Positions 13,776 to 20,773 of a stretch of 25,525 nt of DNA are shown piece by piece (position 1 is the stretch's first letter; each line of letters opens with the position of its first letter). Location of the stretch: IMG/VR virus record IMGVR_UViG_3300046737_000182, positions 1 through 25,525 of that record; one strand, 5' to 3'. A model generated the notes under the pieces. The model was given only the letters and a program-made list of their open reading frames with translations. It did not search any database and was not told the origin of the DNA. This stretch comes from a virus. Both the position numbers and the translations under genes were made by a program.

Positions 13776-13963
13776 GACTCGACCCTGCCGGTAGTCTGTT
13801 CCCCTCTCAAGCACCTGATGCAGATCACGTCGGCGTCTACTGTCTGCGGCAGATCCTTCCCCTCGTACGTGGCCCCCCTCCAGACATCGACCACCCTCAC
13901 CAGGGTCACCCTCCCGCCCGCGCCCCCGTCGGCGTCGCACTCTCGGCACTTCAAGTTCGTCAC
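13772..13963 (-). CDS. Small zinc-ribbon-like protein
   Basis: A 63-residue protein with two CxxC pairs: CREC near residues 6-9 and CIRC near 50-53, separated by a beta-rich stretch with a Trp. This is the layout of a four-Cys zinc ribbon. Small proteins of this kind are common between replication and packaging genes in phages and may bind DNA or RNA. GTG start in a GTGA overlap, stop in a GTGA overlap with the next gene. No specific family recognised. Confidence 0.6.
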   Translation of the reverse strand: MTNLKCRECDADGGAGGRVTLVRVVDVWRGATYEGKDLPQTVDADVICIRCLRGEQTTGRVES

Positions 13964-14193
13964 GCTCTCTCTCCTCCCGTCTCGAACTTCTTCTCCAGCC
14001 ACCGGTCGAGAGCGCCCGCGTCCTTCGTGATGAAGAACCCTCTCTCTTCCCAGGCGGAGATCCCGGAGTCGCCCTTCCACGGCCGGCCGAGGGTCTCCAA
14101 CCCGTACGCGTCCCACATCTTGCGGCTCCACGTCGCGTAGTGGCCTTCGGGTTTGCCGAGCCGCTCCCAGAGCTTCATGCGATACAGGCTCAT
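13960..14193 (-). CDS. Hypothetical 77-residue protein
   Basis: A 77-residue Trp-rich protein (five Trp) starting MSLYRMKLWERLGKPEGHY, with WSRKMWDAYGLETLGRPWKG in the middle and a basic-acidic helix DRWLEKKFE near the end. No family or catalytic motif is recognised. The ATG overlaps the upstream stop as ATGA, which fixes the start; the long N-terminal extension of the frame is Arg/Pro-rich noise. Its stop overlaps the zinc-ribbon gene. It belongs to the coupled chain of small genes. Confidence 0.58.
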   Translation of the reverse strand: MSLYRMKLWERLGKPEGHYATWSRKMWDAYGLETLGRPWKGDSGISAWEERGFFITKDAGALDRWLEKKFETGGERA

Positions 14194-14393
14194 CCGTTTC
14201 CCTCTCGTGCGGGGTCGTCGATCGCCAGGAACTCGTCGCGGCCCGCCAGGAACGAAGAACAGCCTTCGCCGCCCCTCGTGTACTTCCCGTAGCGTGGGGT
14301 GGCCGGCGCGAGGCACATCGCCTCCACCGGCCCTCCCACCGCGCGGGCGATCATCTCGCTCCAGAACTGGCAGTCGCGGCAACGGCCGTTCAT
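14190..14393 (-). CDS. Small four-Cys protein
   Basis: A 67-residue protein starting MNGRCRDCQFWSE, with further Cys in AMCLAP (residue 27) and GEGCSSF (residue 45). The CxxCxFW ... C ... C order is shared by many small phage proteins expected to bind one zinc ion. YTRGGEGCSSFLAGRDEF is a typical C-terminal block of such proteins. ATG start in an ATGA overlap, stop overlapping the next ATG. Function unknown. Confidence 0.62.
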   Translation of the reverse strand: MNGRCRDCQFWSEMIARAVGGPVEAMCLAPATPRYGKYTRGGEGCSSFLAGRDEFLAIDDPAREGNG

Positions 14394-14584
14394 CGGAAGT
14401 CCTTCTCCACCGCGAAGATGATGCACAGGACCATGCAGCGAAGGCCGGCGATGTTGTGGGACAGGTTCCCGGTGGAGAGGCGGTCGATGGACCGGCAGAC
14501 CCCGTGCAGGTGTTCGACGAGCCTCTTCTTCGACATCCTCTTCCGCGCGGGCTTGGTGACCGTCCTCTTCCGGGCGGGTGTCAC
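14390..14584 (-). CDS. Small basic hypothetical protein
   Basis: A 64-residue protein. The first 25 residues are strongly basic (TPARKRTVTKPARKRMSKKR). Then comes an amphipathic helix LVEHLHGVCRSIDRLST, and the last part AGLRCMVLCIIFAVEKDFR is hydrophobic with two Cys. It could be a DNA-binding tail plus dimer helix. The GTG start overlaps the upstream stop (GTGA); an internal ATG (SKKRL) could also serve. No family recognised. Confidence 0.5.
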   Translation of the reverse strand: MTPARKRTVTKPARKRMSKKRLVEHLHGVCRSIDRLSTGNLSHNIAGLRCMVLCIIFAVEKDFR

Positions 14585-15063
14585 GAGGCGGCCTGCGCCG
14601 GAGGCGCGGCCTCGTCCCGCGGGCCGACGGAGTCCGGCAGCTTCGGCAGGGTGATCACGTCCCGCCGTATCGCCCCGTCCTTGCACAGCAGGGCGGACAC
14701 GCGCGCGTGGTAGCAGAACCAGAAGGCCGCGGCCACGTCCGGGTCGAACTCGGAGGCGGCCAGCGCCCGGTCGAGCGCGATCCTCCGGCCCTCTTCTTTC
14801 CGGAAGGCGTCGGTGCGGAAACAGTGCGCGACCCCCTCGAACACGGGGACCAACACGCCGTCCTCCCCAAGCTGCCTGATGACCGCCTTCGTCATCCCGT
14901 TGTACGCGCTCGCGTCGGCCCCTTTCAGCACGTTGTGCTTCGCGAGCCGCGTCGCCGCCTGTTCCGGCGTGATCTGCTCCGTGTTGAACGCCCGCTTCGG
15001 ACGCCAGTGCTGGAACCCGACCTCGTACAACGTGCCGTCGTCTTCGAACTTTACCCTGAACAT
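14581..15063 (-). CDS. Hypothetical 160-residue phage protein with C-terminal TLPKLP motif
   Basis: A 160-residue protein. A beta-rich N-terminus (MFRVKFEDDGTLYEVGFQHW) precedes a helical central part. FRKEEGRRIALDRALAASEF near residues 89-108, followed by AAFWFCYHAR, resembles a motif seen in many short phage proteins in which a [KR]ExGRRxALxRAL helix precedes a Trp/Tyr helix. Near the C-terminus DVITLPKLP recurs in similar form in other genes here. ATG at 15063 is used; a GTG two codons earlier has AGGAG only four bases upstream and is an alternative. Function unknown. Confidence 0.65.
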   Translation of the reverse strand: MFRVKFEDDGTLYEVGFQHWRPKRAFNTEQITPEQAATRLAKHNVLKGADASAYNGMTKAVIRQLGEDGVLVPVFEGVAHCFRTDAFRKEEGRRIALDRALAASEFDPDVAAAFWFCYHARVSALLCKDGAIRRDVITLPKLPDSVGPRDEAAPPAQAAS

Positions 15064-15077
15064 GCTCACGTTCTCCT

Positions 15078-16148
15078 CTAAGAGAGTGACCGGCCGAGCG
15101 TGATCTTCCGCCCGGCTGTTTCTTCGCCGTCCCACGGGTAGTCCCCGGGGACCGCCGCCTTCACCGTTCCCGTCAACCGCTCCAACGCGATCTCCCCGTC
15201 GACCGCGCGCACGTACTTCCCGTCCACGTCCTTGATCATCGCCACGAACGAGATCCTCTGTCCCTCCTGAGCGAACCGGGCCTTCGTCTCGTACCGCCCG
15301 AGGATGGTCCGCGTCAGTTCTTCCCCGGTGGCCGCCTCGAACACCCTGACGTCCGAACTCCGCTGGCGGTCGATGACGAACGAGAACCCGCCCTTCGTCC
15401 GGGCGATCTTCGGGGGGTTCCACCTTCGATCGACCCTCGACATGATCTCAGCCGGGTACTCCACGTCCGCGAGGTCTTTCGGGATGATGAACGGCACCCT
15501 TTTCTTGATCGCCTCCTTCCACGCGTCGTGGATCCTCGCGAGGAGCCTCGACTGCTGGTCCTCGTTCATCTGCAACGCGTTGCGGACGCGGATCACGACC
15601 GGCGGGTAGTTGTCCCCCTGCTCTTTGACCATGTCCGGATCCTTCGAGGCCTTCTCGATCCTGCGGCCGGCGACCATGCTCGACTGCATCACCAGGCCGC
15701 TCTCCAACTCGTTCCACGTCAACCTGATCTGGGTCGCGTCCGGAGTGCTCCTCCAAAGGAACATGTCCCCGCACCGGATCTCGAAGAACCCCTCCGGGTA
15801 CCACGCTGAGATCGGGGCCCGCGTCACGCGGAACGATTCGTCCCGCTGCCCCTCCGGGAAGTAGGTGCGGATGCTCAGCGAGTACCGCCCCCACTCCCCG
15901 TCCCTCCGAGCGTCAGCCACGGGCTCCTCCGGCGGCGTCCCGTAGAAAAAGAACTCCTGCTGCTCCGCGGACGGCATGAACTCCGGGATCACCATGCCGG
16001 CCTGTTGCTCTGTCCGCAACGCTTCGAGCCGGTCCGTGAGCTTCTCCAGGTCGAGTTCTTCCTGCATCCAAGACGGCATCCCCCTCTCTTCGCGTCGTCG
16101 TTTCTGTTCCTCGAACCTCTCTCGGTTCCTGTCCCGCGGCTTAGCCAT
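15078..16148 (-). CDS. Hypothetical 356-residue protein
   Basis: The largest unknown gene of this block. The N-terminus is a charged helix (RDRNRERFEEQKRRREERG, then EELDLEKLTDRLEALRTEQQ) likely to form a coiled coil. The rest is a mixed alpha/beta protein with several Trp, including EIRCGDMFLWRS and TWNELESGLVMQSSMV, and a basic segment AIKKRVPFIIPKDL. No Walker, metal or nuclease motif is evident. It ends GRKITLGRSLS, part of the recurring C-terminal signature. ATG start; it lies between two tiny membrane or charged genes. Confidence 0.65.
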   Translation of the reverse strand: MAKPRDRNRERFEEQKRRREERGMPSWMQEELDLEKLTDRLEALRTEQQAGMVIPEFMPSAEQQEFFFYGTPPEEPVADARRDGEWGRYSLSIRTYFPEGQRDESFRVTRAPISAWYPEGFFEIRCGDMFLWRSTPDATQIRLTWNELESGLVMQSSMVAGRRIEKASKDPDMVKEQGDNYPPVVIRVRNALQMNEDQQSRLLARIHDAWKEAIKKRVPFIIPKDLADVEYPAEIMSRVDRRWNPPKIARTKGGFSFVIDRQRSSDVRVFEAATGEELTRTILGRYETKARFAQEGQRISFVAMIKDVDGKYVRAVDGEIALERLTGTVKAAVPGDYPWDGEETAGRKITLGRSLS

Positions 16149-16151
16149 CCT

Positions 16152-16274
16152 CTATCTCAGGTTCGAGAGTACGACCCCGATCACGATCCCGAACATCACC
16201 GCGAGGAGGTACTTCGCGGCCAGAGCGTAGCCGAAGACGGACAGGCCGATGAAGATCAAGAATAGCCACAGCAT
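16152..16274 (-). CDS. Small membrane protein, 40 residues
   Basis: An almost wholly hydrophobic 40-residue protein: LWLFLIFIGLSVFGYALAA, a Lys at residue 21, then YLLAVMFGIVIGVVLSNLR. It can form one long or two short transmembrane helices with a positive C-terminus. The ATG overlaps the upstream stop (TGATG). Membrane location is clear from composition; the role is not. Holin-like function is possible but unsupported. Confidence 0.6.
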   Translation of the reverse strand: MLWLFLIFIGLSVFGYALAAKYLLAVMFGIVIGVVLSNLR

Positions 16275-16564
16275 CAGCGCTTCCACTCTCGACGGAGCGC
16301 CGCGAGTTCTTCCCCCGAGAGCTTCTTCTTCGCTCGGTCTCGGAGTAGGTTCTCCGCGTTCCTCTTCTTCTCGGACTCTTCACGTTGCCGGTCCGCCTCC
16401 TGGTGACGGCTCCAGAACTCACGAAGCTCCGCGCTGGCTTCGAGCGCGAGAGCCTTCGGCCCCTTCGGCATCCAGTGCATCAGATGGCAGACGAGCCGCG
16501 TCGCGATCTCCAACTTCTCCTCCGGGGATTCGCCCTTCGAGTACCCTCCGCATCGGCAGGGCAT
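16274..16564 (-). CDS. Hypothetical helical protein with N-terminal CxC
   Basis: A 96-residue protein: MPCRCGGYSKGESPEEKLE, a hydrophobic helix with VCHLMHWMP, then a long charged helix (residues about 40-95) rich in Glu, Arg, Lys and Ala that should form a coiled coil. No family recognised. The ATG follows the upstream TAG directly without a gap, and the stop overlaps the membrane-protein start. Confidence 0.58.
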   Translation of the reverse strand: MPCRCGGYSKGESPEEKLEIATRLVCHLMHWMPKGPKALALEASAELREFWSRHQEADRQREESEKKRNAENLLRDRAKKKLSGEELAALRREWKR

Positions 16565-16870
16565 CTACATCGGCCCCGTCGTCTGCTCGAACCGCTCGTC
16601 GAGGATGACGTGCTCGATCTTCTGGCGGAGGACCTGGCACCCGTTGATCCGGAGCGCGGAGACGAGCGCGTCCATCCGCTCGTACATCTTCCGGGAGTCG
16701 GCCGAGTGGCCGGTGCAGTAGAGAAGCCTCTCGTCCCCCATCACCGCGTCCCCGAGGAGGACCGAGGTCTTGAACTGCAACTGGTACGCGATCCTCTCGA
16801 CGACCTCCCTCTTGGCCGGGTCTGGCCGAAGGGTGACGTGGCACTCGTAGCCCTCGCTCTTAAACTTCAC
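16565..16870 (-). CDS. Conserved-looking phage hypothetical protein
   Basis: A 101-residue alpha/beta protein. Key features are YECHVTLRPDPAKREVVERI (residues 8-27), FKTSVLLGDAVMGDE (35-49), YCTGHS and a C-terminal NGCQVLRQKIEHVILDERFE. The alternating strand-helix order, with His in the first strand and KIEH in the last, recalls small ferredoxin-like folds; homologues seem to exist in other phages without known function. The GTG start has GGAGG with good spacing and overlaps the microgene stop as GTGA, which rejects the longer frame. Confidence 0.65.
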   Translation of the reverse strand: MKFKSEGYECHVTLRPDPAKREVVERIAYQLQFKTSVLLGDAVMGDERLLYCTGHSADSRKMYERMDALVSALRINGCQVLRQKIEHVILDERFEQTTGPM

Positions 16871-16935
16871 TGTCCCTCCTTCTGTTCGTAGAGTTGCTCT
16901 TCGTAATCGGCCGGCCCGCCACCGTCGATCATCAT
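16867..16935 (-). CDS. Possible 22-codon microgene
   Basis: The peptide MMIDGGGPADYEEQLYEQKE (plus GQ) is encoded between two accepted genes. Its ATG has a purine-rich GGGGGAG about six bases upstream, and its TGA overlaps the next GTG start (GTGA), exactly like true junctions in this operon. It may be a real acidic microprotein or a coupling leader for the downstream gene. Too short for certainty. Confidence 0.4.
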   Translation of the reverse strand: MMIDGGGPADYEEQLYEQKEGQ

Positions 16936-16950
16936 GGGCCACTCCCCCTT

Positions 16951-17145
16951 TCATTCAAAGATTTGGGACGGCGGCAGCTTCGGGATCGTGATCTGAACCC
17001 TCTCCTCCGCGTCGCAGAAGACCCGCCGGCAGAAGCGGCTCTTACAGATGATCCCGTCCTTCATGCTGAACACGGTCGCCTCGAACCAGCCCGTCCACTC
17101 GTGCCGCCCCAACATGCAGCGGAGGTCTTTGTTCACCCACCTCAC
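16951..17145 (-). CDS. Small Cys/His protein with TIPKLP tail
   Basis: A 64-residue protein with CMLGRHEW near residues 10-17 and CKSRFCRRVFC near 34-44: a His and four Cys that could form a zinc site. Near the C-terminus comes VQITIPKLPPSQ, matching the recurring C-terminal motif of this window. The GTG start overlaps the upstream stop (GTGA). Small phage proteins with a C-x-LGRH-x-W start and a later CxxC are common and unassigned. Confidence 0.58.
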   Translation of the reverse strand: MRWVNKDLRCMLGRHEWTGWFEATVFSMKDGIICKSRFCRRVFCDAEERVQITIPKLPPSQIFE

Positions 17146-17330
17146 GATCGCCTCCTGTGGCCGACGTGCCACGTCTTGCACTCGCCGCACTTATAGGGCA
17201 CGAGCGTCCCCTTCCACGACTGGACCCGGCGGCTCTGCCTCAGCGCGATCAAATGACCGACCGCCTCGTCCCTCGTCCCGTGTCGCTTCTTCACCTTGCA
17301 CTTTCTCCGGAGCCTTCGCCTGCTCGCCAT
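17142..17330 (-). CDS. Small zinc-ribbon-type phage protein
   Basis: A 62-residue protein with a basic start (ASRRRLRRKCKVKKRHGTRD), a helix DEAVGHLIALRQ and a C-terminal YKCGECKTWHVGHR. This order, helix then YxCxxCxxWHxGH, is shared by a widespread class of very small phage proteins. The ATG has a strong AAGGAGG three bases upstream. The gene starts inside the preceding gene and shares about 140 bases with it in another frame, yet both frames look coding. Stop overlaps the next gene (GTGA). Confidence 0.65.
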   Translation of the reverse strand: MASRRRLRRKCKVKKRHGTRDEAVGHLIALRQSRRVQSWKGTLVPYKCGECKTWHVGHRRRS

Positions 17331-17646
17331 CGGCCTCCTTCACGCGCCACTTTCTCTCGCGCTTCGGTTTCGCGGCGGCTTCTTCTTCCAGCCGCTCGAA
17401 GAACTGCCACACCTTCTGCTGCCACGCCTTCACCGCCTCGATGTCGTAGGCGCTCGCGGCCATCCCGTCGCGGAGGAGACGCGTCACCTTCACGGCGTGC
17501 TTCCGCATGTAGTACCGCCTGCGCTTCCGCTCCCTGATGCACTCGACGCAGATGTGAGCGCCGTACGCGTTCGTCGCCCCGTTGTAGGGATGTCCCTTCG
17601 CCCTGCACCTGTCCTGCACGACGCGGCCGGCCACTACGGTCTCCAC
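17191..17646 (-). CDS. Hypothetical protein with N-terminal Cys cluster and charged tail
   Basis: A 151-residue protein. Residues 14-36 contain CRAKGHPYNGATNAYG then CVEC, a C-x-x-GH ... CxxC pattern like the zinc knuckle of some phage HNH-type or endonuclease VII-like proteins, but the His/Asn catalytic pair is not evident. A basic helix (RERKRRRYYMRKHAVKVTR) follows, then a Trp-rich helix with AWQQKVWQFFERLEEE, and a long charged tail from about residue 95. That tail overlaps the next gene in another frame and may be loosely constrained. GTG start at 17646, four bases after the upstream stop; a later GTG (VAGRVV) is possible. Confidence 0.55.
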   Translation of the reverse strand: METVVAGRVVQDRCRAKGHPYNGATNAYGAHICVECIRERKRRRYYMRKHAVKVTRLLRDGMAASAYDIEAVKAWQQKVWQFFERLEEEAAAKPKRERKWRVKEADGEQAKAPEKVQGEEATRDEGRGGRSFDRAEAEPPGPVVEGDARAL

Positions 17647-17650
17647 CGGG

Positions 17651-17860
17651 TCACTGCGGAACCTCCTTGTTCTGCATCAACGAGAACTGACGCGTCGCCT
17701 CCTTGGCGATGGTCAGAGAATCCTCCAGCTTCGACGTGCGAAACGTCAGCAGGAAGTTGATCACGTCGACCTTCAAGAAAGAGTCGCTGCCTCCGCTGCC
17801 GTTCCTGAACGCTTTGAACGCCGACTCGATCTTCAGCCACTCGTCTTCCGTGATCGGCAT
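17651..17860 (-). CDS. Hypothetical 69-residue helical protein
   Basis: MPITEDEWLKIESAFKAF at the start, then SGGSDSFLKVDVINFLL and a helix LEDSLTIAKEATRQFSLMQN. It is predicted to be mostly helical and acidic. No family recognised. The ATG overlaps the upstream stop (TGATG), which fixes the start. A strong AAGGAGG lies close to its C-terminal end, probably serving the next gene. Confidence 0.55.
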   Translation of the reverse strand: MPITEDEWLKIESAFKAFRNGSGGSDSFLKVDVINFLLTFRTSKLEDSLTIAKEATRQFSLMQNKEVPQ

Positions 17861-18426
17861 CAGAACGGCACGTCCGAGTCAGAGGGTTCCCCCAACTTGA
17901 TCTTCCGGTCCGGCTCCGGACGCGGCTCGTCGTCGTGAGGAAGAACTCGGTCGAGGATCTCGCGGAGAAGTTCCTGGTTCTTCGCCGCGAGGTCGAGGCT
18001 GTTGATCGCGTTCTCTACCCGACATCTAACGCGATCGATGGCCGTCACTATGTCCGCCATGTCGTCGTCGCCCGGGTGGAGAGCCTGGACCGCGACGGCG
18101 GCGCTGCGGAGTTCGCGGAGGCTCTCCTTCCATTCCCGAACGGTGTTCCTCGCTACAGGGTCGAAGACGTCGGACAGCCGGCGGCTCTCGTCCTCGATGA
18201 TCATCCGCAGCATGCCGGCGGTCCTGCCCGGACCTCGGTTTGATTCGAGGACGCGCTGACGCCCTCGCGGCTCGTCGTCGTCTCCGCCGTTCTGGATCTC
18301 CATCTTGATCGCCACCAGGAGAGCGCAGTCGTCCGGTTTTTCGAGGCATTCGCTGTGGCCTTTGACGTGGTCCGGGCTCCGGTAGAGAGCCTGGGTCAAG
18401 GCTCGCTTCGCACGGGTCATGGGCAT
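17860..18426 (-). CDS. Hypothetical 188-residue protein with KIKLGE tail
   Basis: A largely helical protein. The N-terminus (MPMTRAKRALTQALYRSPDH) is basic. C27 and C34 flank an acidic turn. Residues about 70-165 form long amphipathic helices with RMIIEDESRRLSDVF, TVREWKESLRELRSAAVAV and LAAKNQELLREILDRVL. The acidic C-terminal end carries DRKIKLGEPSDSDVPF (residues 173-188), an SSB-like acidic tail preceded by the recurrent RKIKL signature. No family recognised. Start ATG in TGATG overlap with DUF5131; a second ATG two codons later is possible. Confidence 0.6.
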   Translation of the reverse strand: MPMTRAKRALTQALYRSPDHVKGHSECLEKPDDCALLVAIKMEIQNGGDDDEPRGRQRVLESNRGPGRTAGMLRMIIEDESRRLSDVFDPVARNTVREWKESLRELRSAAVAVQALHPGDDDMADIVTAIDRVRCRVENAINSLDLAAKNQELLREILDRVLPHDDEPRPEPDRKIKLGEPSDSDVPF

Positions 18427-19340
18427 CACAGCAGCGTCTCCTTCGGGACCGGGAACTCCTGAACGCGGGCCCACTCCGGCCACTCGGAAGGGTCGTCCCC
18501 CTTGGACGACGAGATCCCTCCGGCGATCCTGGACTCCGCGGCCGTCCCTTCGTCGCCTCCGTAGTCCGTCCCCGTCGGGCCGCACCACCTTACGCGCGAC
18601 CCCGTCTGCTTCATGAACACGGGGACGTTGGCGTCCTTCGCGTCTTTCAGGACGTTCATCAGCCACCGCATGTGGAACGATCGCGCTTCGTGGCCGCTCT
18701 CTCCACCGACGATGATCCAGTCGAGGTGACACGCGCACTCTCTGTGGTCGGCCAGGTGGTCTATCCCGTCGTGCCCCGAGTGGTAGCAAGCCCCCCACCG
18801 CGAGACGTCGATGATCAGCGGGCCGATGGCCGGCTCGTAGCTCACCCCTCTGACGTTCGCGGGGATCTCCAGCAGGACCGGGATTCGACGGTCGGCCCAT
18901 TCCTGATCCTCCGCGGTCACCATCGCCCAGACGTTCGAGGGCCAGCCGTCGGCCCACGACGCGGGGACCATCCGCTTCCAGTTCTCCGGCCGCTTCGTGA
19001 GGATCTGCCAGACGAGGCTCGGCGTTCGGCCGATCAGTTCCCACAGCCGGTCACGATGAGGCGGCAGCGACGGATGATCCTCGAACACGTCGGCCATCGA
19101 CGCGCAGAACACGAGCGCCGACTTCCCCTTGGACGCGGCTTCTTTGTTCCAGCGGAGCGGCTCGTTCCAGTGCTTGTCTTGGAAGAACCTGCGGCCGGCC
19201 TGCGGCCCCCACAGGTCGAGACCCATCCGATGAGAGAACGTCTCCGCGTAGCAGTGTTCGCAACCAGGCGACACGCGCTGGCATCCCCACCACGGGTTGA
19301 AGGTATGGTGCGTCCACGAAATTCCCGTCGTCTCCCCCAT
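18426..19340 (-). CDS. DUF5131 family protein (phage Gp37/Gp68-like)
   Basis: A 304-residue member of DUF5131, found in many phages and mobile elements. The N-terminus ISWTHHTFNPWWGCQRVSPG (residues 7-26) with CEHCYAE is diagnostic. It gives Cys20, Cys27 and Cys30, a three-Cys set that may bind an iron-sulfur cluster in radical-SAM fashion, though this chemistry is unproven for the family. LTKRPENW near 114-121, GVSYEPAIGPL near 164-174 and WIIVGGESG near 208-216 are further family blocks. The ATG has AAAGGAG at good distance. The gene follows an 89-base gap, one of the few in the operon, and may begin a translational unit. Confidence 0.88.
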   Translation of the reverse strand: MGETTGISWTHHTFNPWWGCQRVSPGCEHCYAETFSHRMGLDLWGPQAGRRFFQDKHWNEPLRWNKEAASKGKSALVFCASMADVFEDHPSLPPHRDRLWELIGRTPSLVWQILTKRPENWKRMVPASWADGWPSNVWAMVTAEDQEWADRRIPVLLEIPANVRGVSYEPAIGPLIIDVSRWGACYHSGHDGIDHLADHRECACHLDWIIVGGESGHEARSFHMRWLMNVLKDAKDANVPVFMKQTGSRVRWCGPTGTDYGGDEGTAAESRIAGGISSSKGDDPSEWPEWARVQEFPVPKETLL

Positions 19341-19429
19341 GTTTTTCTCCTTTCAGACCGGCCCGCCTCACCCCGTCACGTTGCGGACCACGGAGGCCCC
19401 TGTGTCGGCCCCTTCCCACCTCTCTTCTG

Positions 19430-20203
19430 TTACGCGATGACGGTGGTCCCGTCCGGCAGACCCTTCGCCAAGTACTCTCTGATGTTCTTCACCGCTTCGA
19501 GACGCCACGTCTGTCCGTCGGCCTCGAAGAGGGTCGCCTGCGGCAGAGACCCCTCGCGTCCCTTCTGGAGACGGAGGAGGAACGGAGACGCCGGCTGAGC
19601 CACCTCGCGGAAGGTCCTGAACGGAGCGAGCCGCACGGGGTTCGGGACCGAGACCTCCTTGCGGAGAGCCGCGCCGGTCTTCGCGGTGACGGTCTGGGTG
19701 AACCCGTCGTCCTGGACCGTCTTCACGTTCTCGTCGGTCACGTTCCCCAGGAGGCGGATGACCGCGTCTCGGTCGGTCGTCTGTTCGAAGCTGGTCATCA
19801 GCCACACGATGAACGCCTCGATGTCCGTGTAGCTCCCGTACCCGGACGTCGAGCGGGACGCCTCTGCCTTGAGGAACTCCCTCCGCGTCTGGAGTTCTCC
19901 TTCGAGGGCCGAGACCAGGAACACCGCCTCGGGGCCGGCGACCCGGACGATGGTCTTGGAGAGGTCGAGACCGTCGCGGTTGTCCTTCACGTACGCGATG
20001 AACCCGTCGAGCGTGGAGACGTGGGCCATCGCGCACACCGGCTCGGTCTCTCGCGAGAACTCGGCCGTCCAACCTCCGTCCGACTGCGGCACGAACAGGT
20101 ACTCGGTCACGCCGAGCTTCACGGAGACGGGTTTCCTCTCCCCGAGGGCAGCCTTGGTCGCGATGCGACCGATCGCGTCTACGAACGTTCCGTCGATGCT
20201 CAT
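19430..20203 (-). CDS. DUF2303 family phage protein
   Basis: A 257-residue member of DUF2303, a family seen in phages near recombination and replication genes; its biochemical role is unknown. The conserved C-terminal half is visible: FRTFREVAQPASPFLLRL near residues 195-212, then ATLFEADGQTWRLEAVKNIR and the ending GTTVIA. The middle has GYGSYTDIEAFIVWL with alternating strand and helix. Length is typical. The ATG overlaps the upstream stop as ATGA. Confidence 0.82.
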   Translation of the reverse strand: MSIDGTFVDAIGRIATKAALGERKPVSVKLGVTEYLFVPQSDGGWTAEFSRETEPVCAMAHVSTLDGFIAYVKDNRDGLDLSKTIVRVAGPEAVFLVSALEGELQTRREFLKAEASRSTSGYGSYTDIEAFIVWLMTSFEQTTDRDAVIRLLGNVTDENVKTVQDDGFTQTVTAKTGAALRKEVSVPNPVRLAPFRTFREVAQPASPFLLRLQKGREGSLPQATLFEADGQTWRLEAVKNIREYLAKGLPDGTTVIA

Positions 20204-20562
20204 CCTTCAGTTCCTTTCTGTGCGGTGATGGCGGCGAGCTTCGGGGGCTGTTCGAACAACCCCATCTGCTTCGGATCCTGCTCGATCGCCACCGGCTCGT
20301 TCATGTGGATCCCCAGGAACAACGTGGTGCTGGCCCTGTGGACGGGTGCGTCTTTCCGCGACACTCCGACGTCGGTCGCGCACGACTCTCTGTCTTCGGA
20401 GGGGTAGAAGGTGAACGTCAACGTGATCTGACGTTTCGCCTCCGCCTCCGTGTTCGGGTCCAGGATGTTCTTGATGACCTTCGACAGTTCTTCCTGGAAC
20501 AGTTCCGGCGCTGCGCCGCGTGCGATCGTTTCGAGGGTGACGACGTTCATCTTCGGTTCCAT
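20200..20562 (-). CDS. Phage hypothetical protein with possible sliding-clamp motif
   Basis: A 120-residue protein. It begins MEPKMNVVTLETIARGAAPE with a helix, then QITLTFTFYPSEDRES forms beta strands, and the C-terminus contains KQMGLFEQPPKL. QMGLF fits the QxxLF beta-clamp-binding consensus, suggesting contact with the host or phage sliding clamp (inference). Proteins of this shape are often paired with DUF2303, as here with an ATGA overlap. Start choice: ATG at 20562 is used. An ATG four codons later, or upstream TTG/ATG starts that would place the start in the loop of the hairpin at 20588-20626, cannot be excluded. Confidence 0.6.
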   Translation of the reverse strand: MEPKMNVVTLETIARGAAPELFQEELSKVIKNILDPNTEAEAKRQITLTFTFYPSEDRESCATDVGVSRKDAPVHRASTTLFLGIHMNEPVAIEQDPKQMGLFEQPPKLAAITAQKGTEG

Positions 20563-20587
20563 GAGGGCCGATTCTTTCTTCAGAAGC

Positions 20588-20634
20588 GGCCGGCGGCGGT
20601 CCATTTCCAAGTAGTCGCCGCCGGCCTTTTTTTT
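20588..20634 (+). terminator. Strong rightward intrinsic terminator
   Basis: On the plus strand, GGCCGGCGGCG (20588-20598) pairs perfectly over 11 bp with CGCCGCCGGCC (20616-20626), with a 17-base loop, and is followed at once by eight T residues. This is a textbook Rho-independent terminator for rightward transcription, although all genes here run leftward. For leftward transcripts the same hairpin has no T tract and would lie in the leader of the 20200-20562 gene. Confidence 0.7.
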
Positions 20635-20773
20635 GGATCTTCCCCCGTTTTCCTCTCCGGGGTCCGCCGTTGTTTTTCTAGTCGGGAGATCCTTTCGTGA
20701 ACGCGGCCGCTTTAGGTTTCGCCCGCCGCGGCCCGCGGCCGCTCGTGATGGGGGGACGCGTGCGGGCGCACGG

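Noticed and set aside
17634-17654. Six-codon frame GTG ACC CGG TGG AGA CCG TAG with AAGGAGG seven bases upstream
   Set aside because: Good spacing but too short to claim; more likely the AAGGAGG serves the 17191-17646 gene despite longer spacing.
18426-19340. Naming the DUF5131 protein a radical SAM enzyme
   Set aside because: The Cys spacing is CX6CX2C and not CX3CX2C; similarity to radical SAM is not enough for a reaction claim.
20703-20744. Two GCGGCCGC octamers as an attachment site or vector cloning junction
   Set aside because: They are short palindromes expected in GC-rich DNA; no integrase, no vector sequence and no longer direct repeat is seen.
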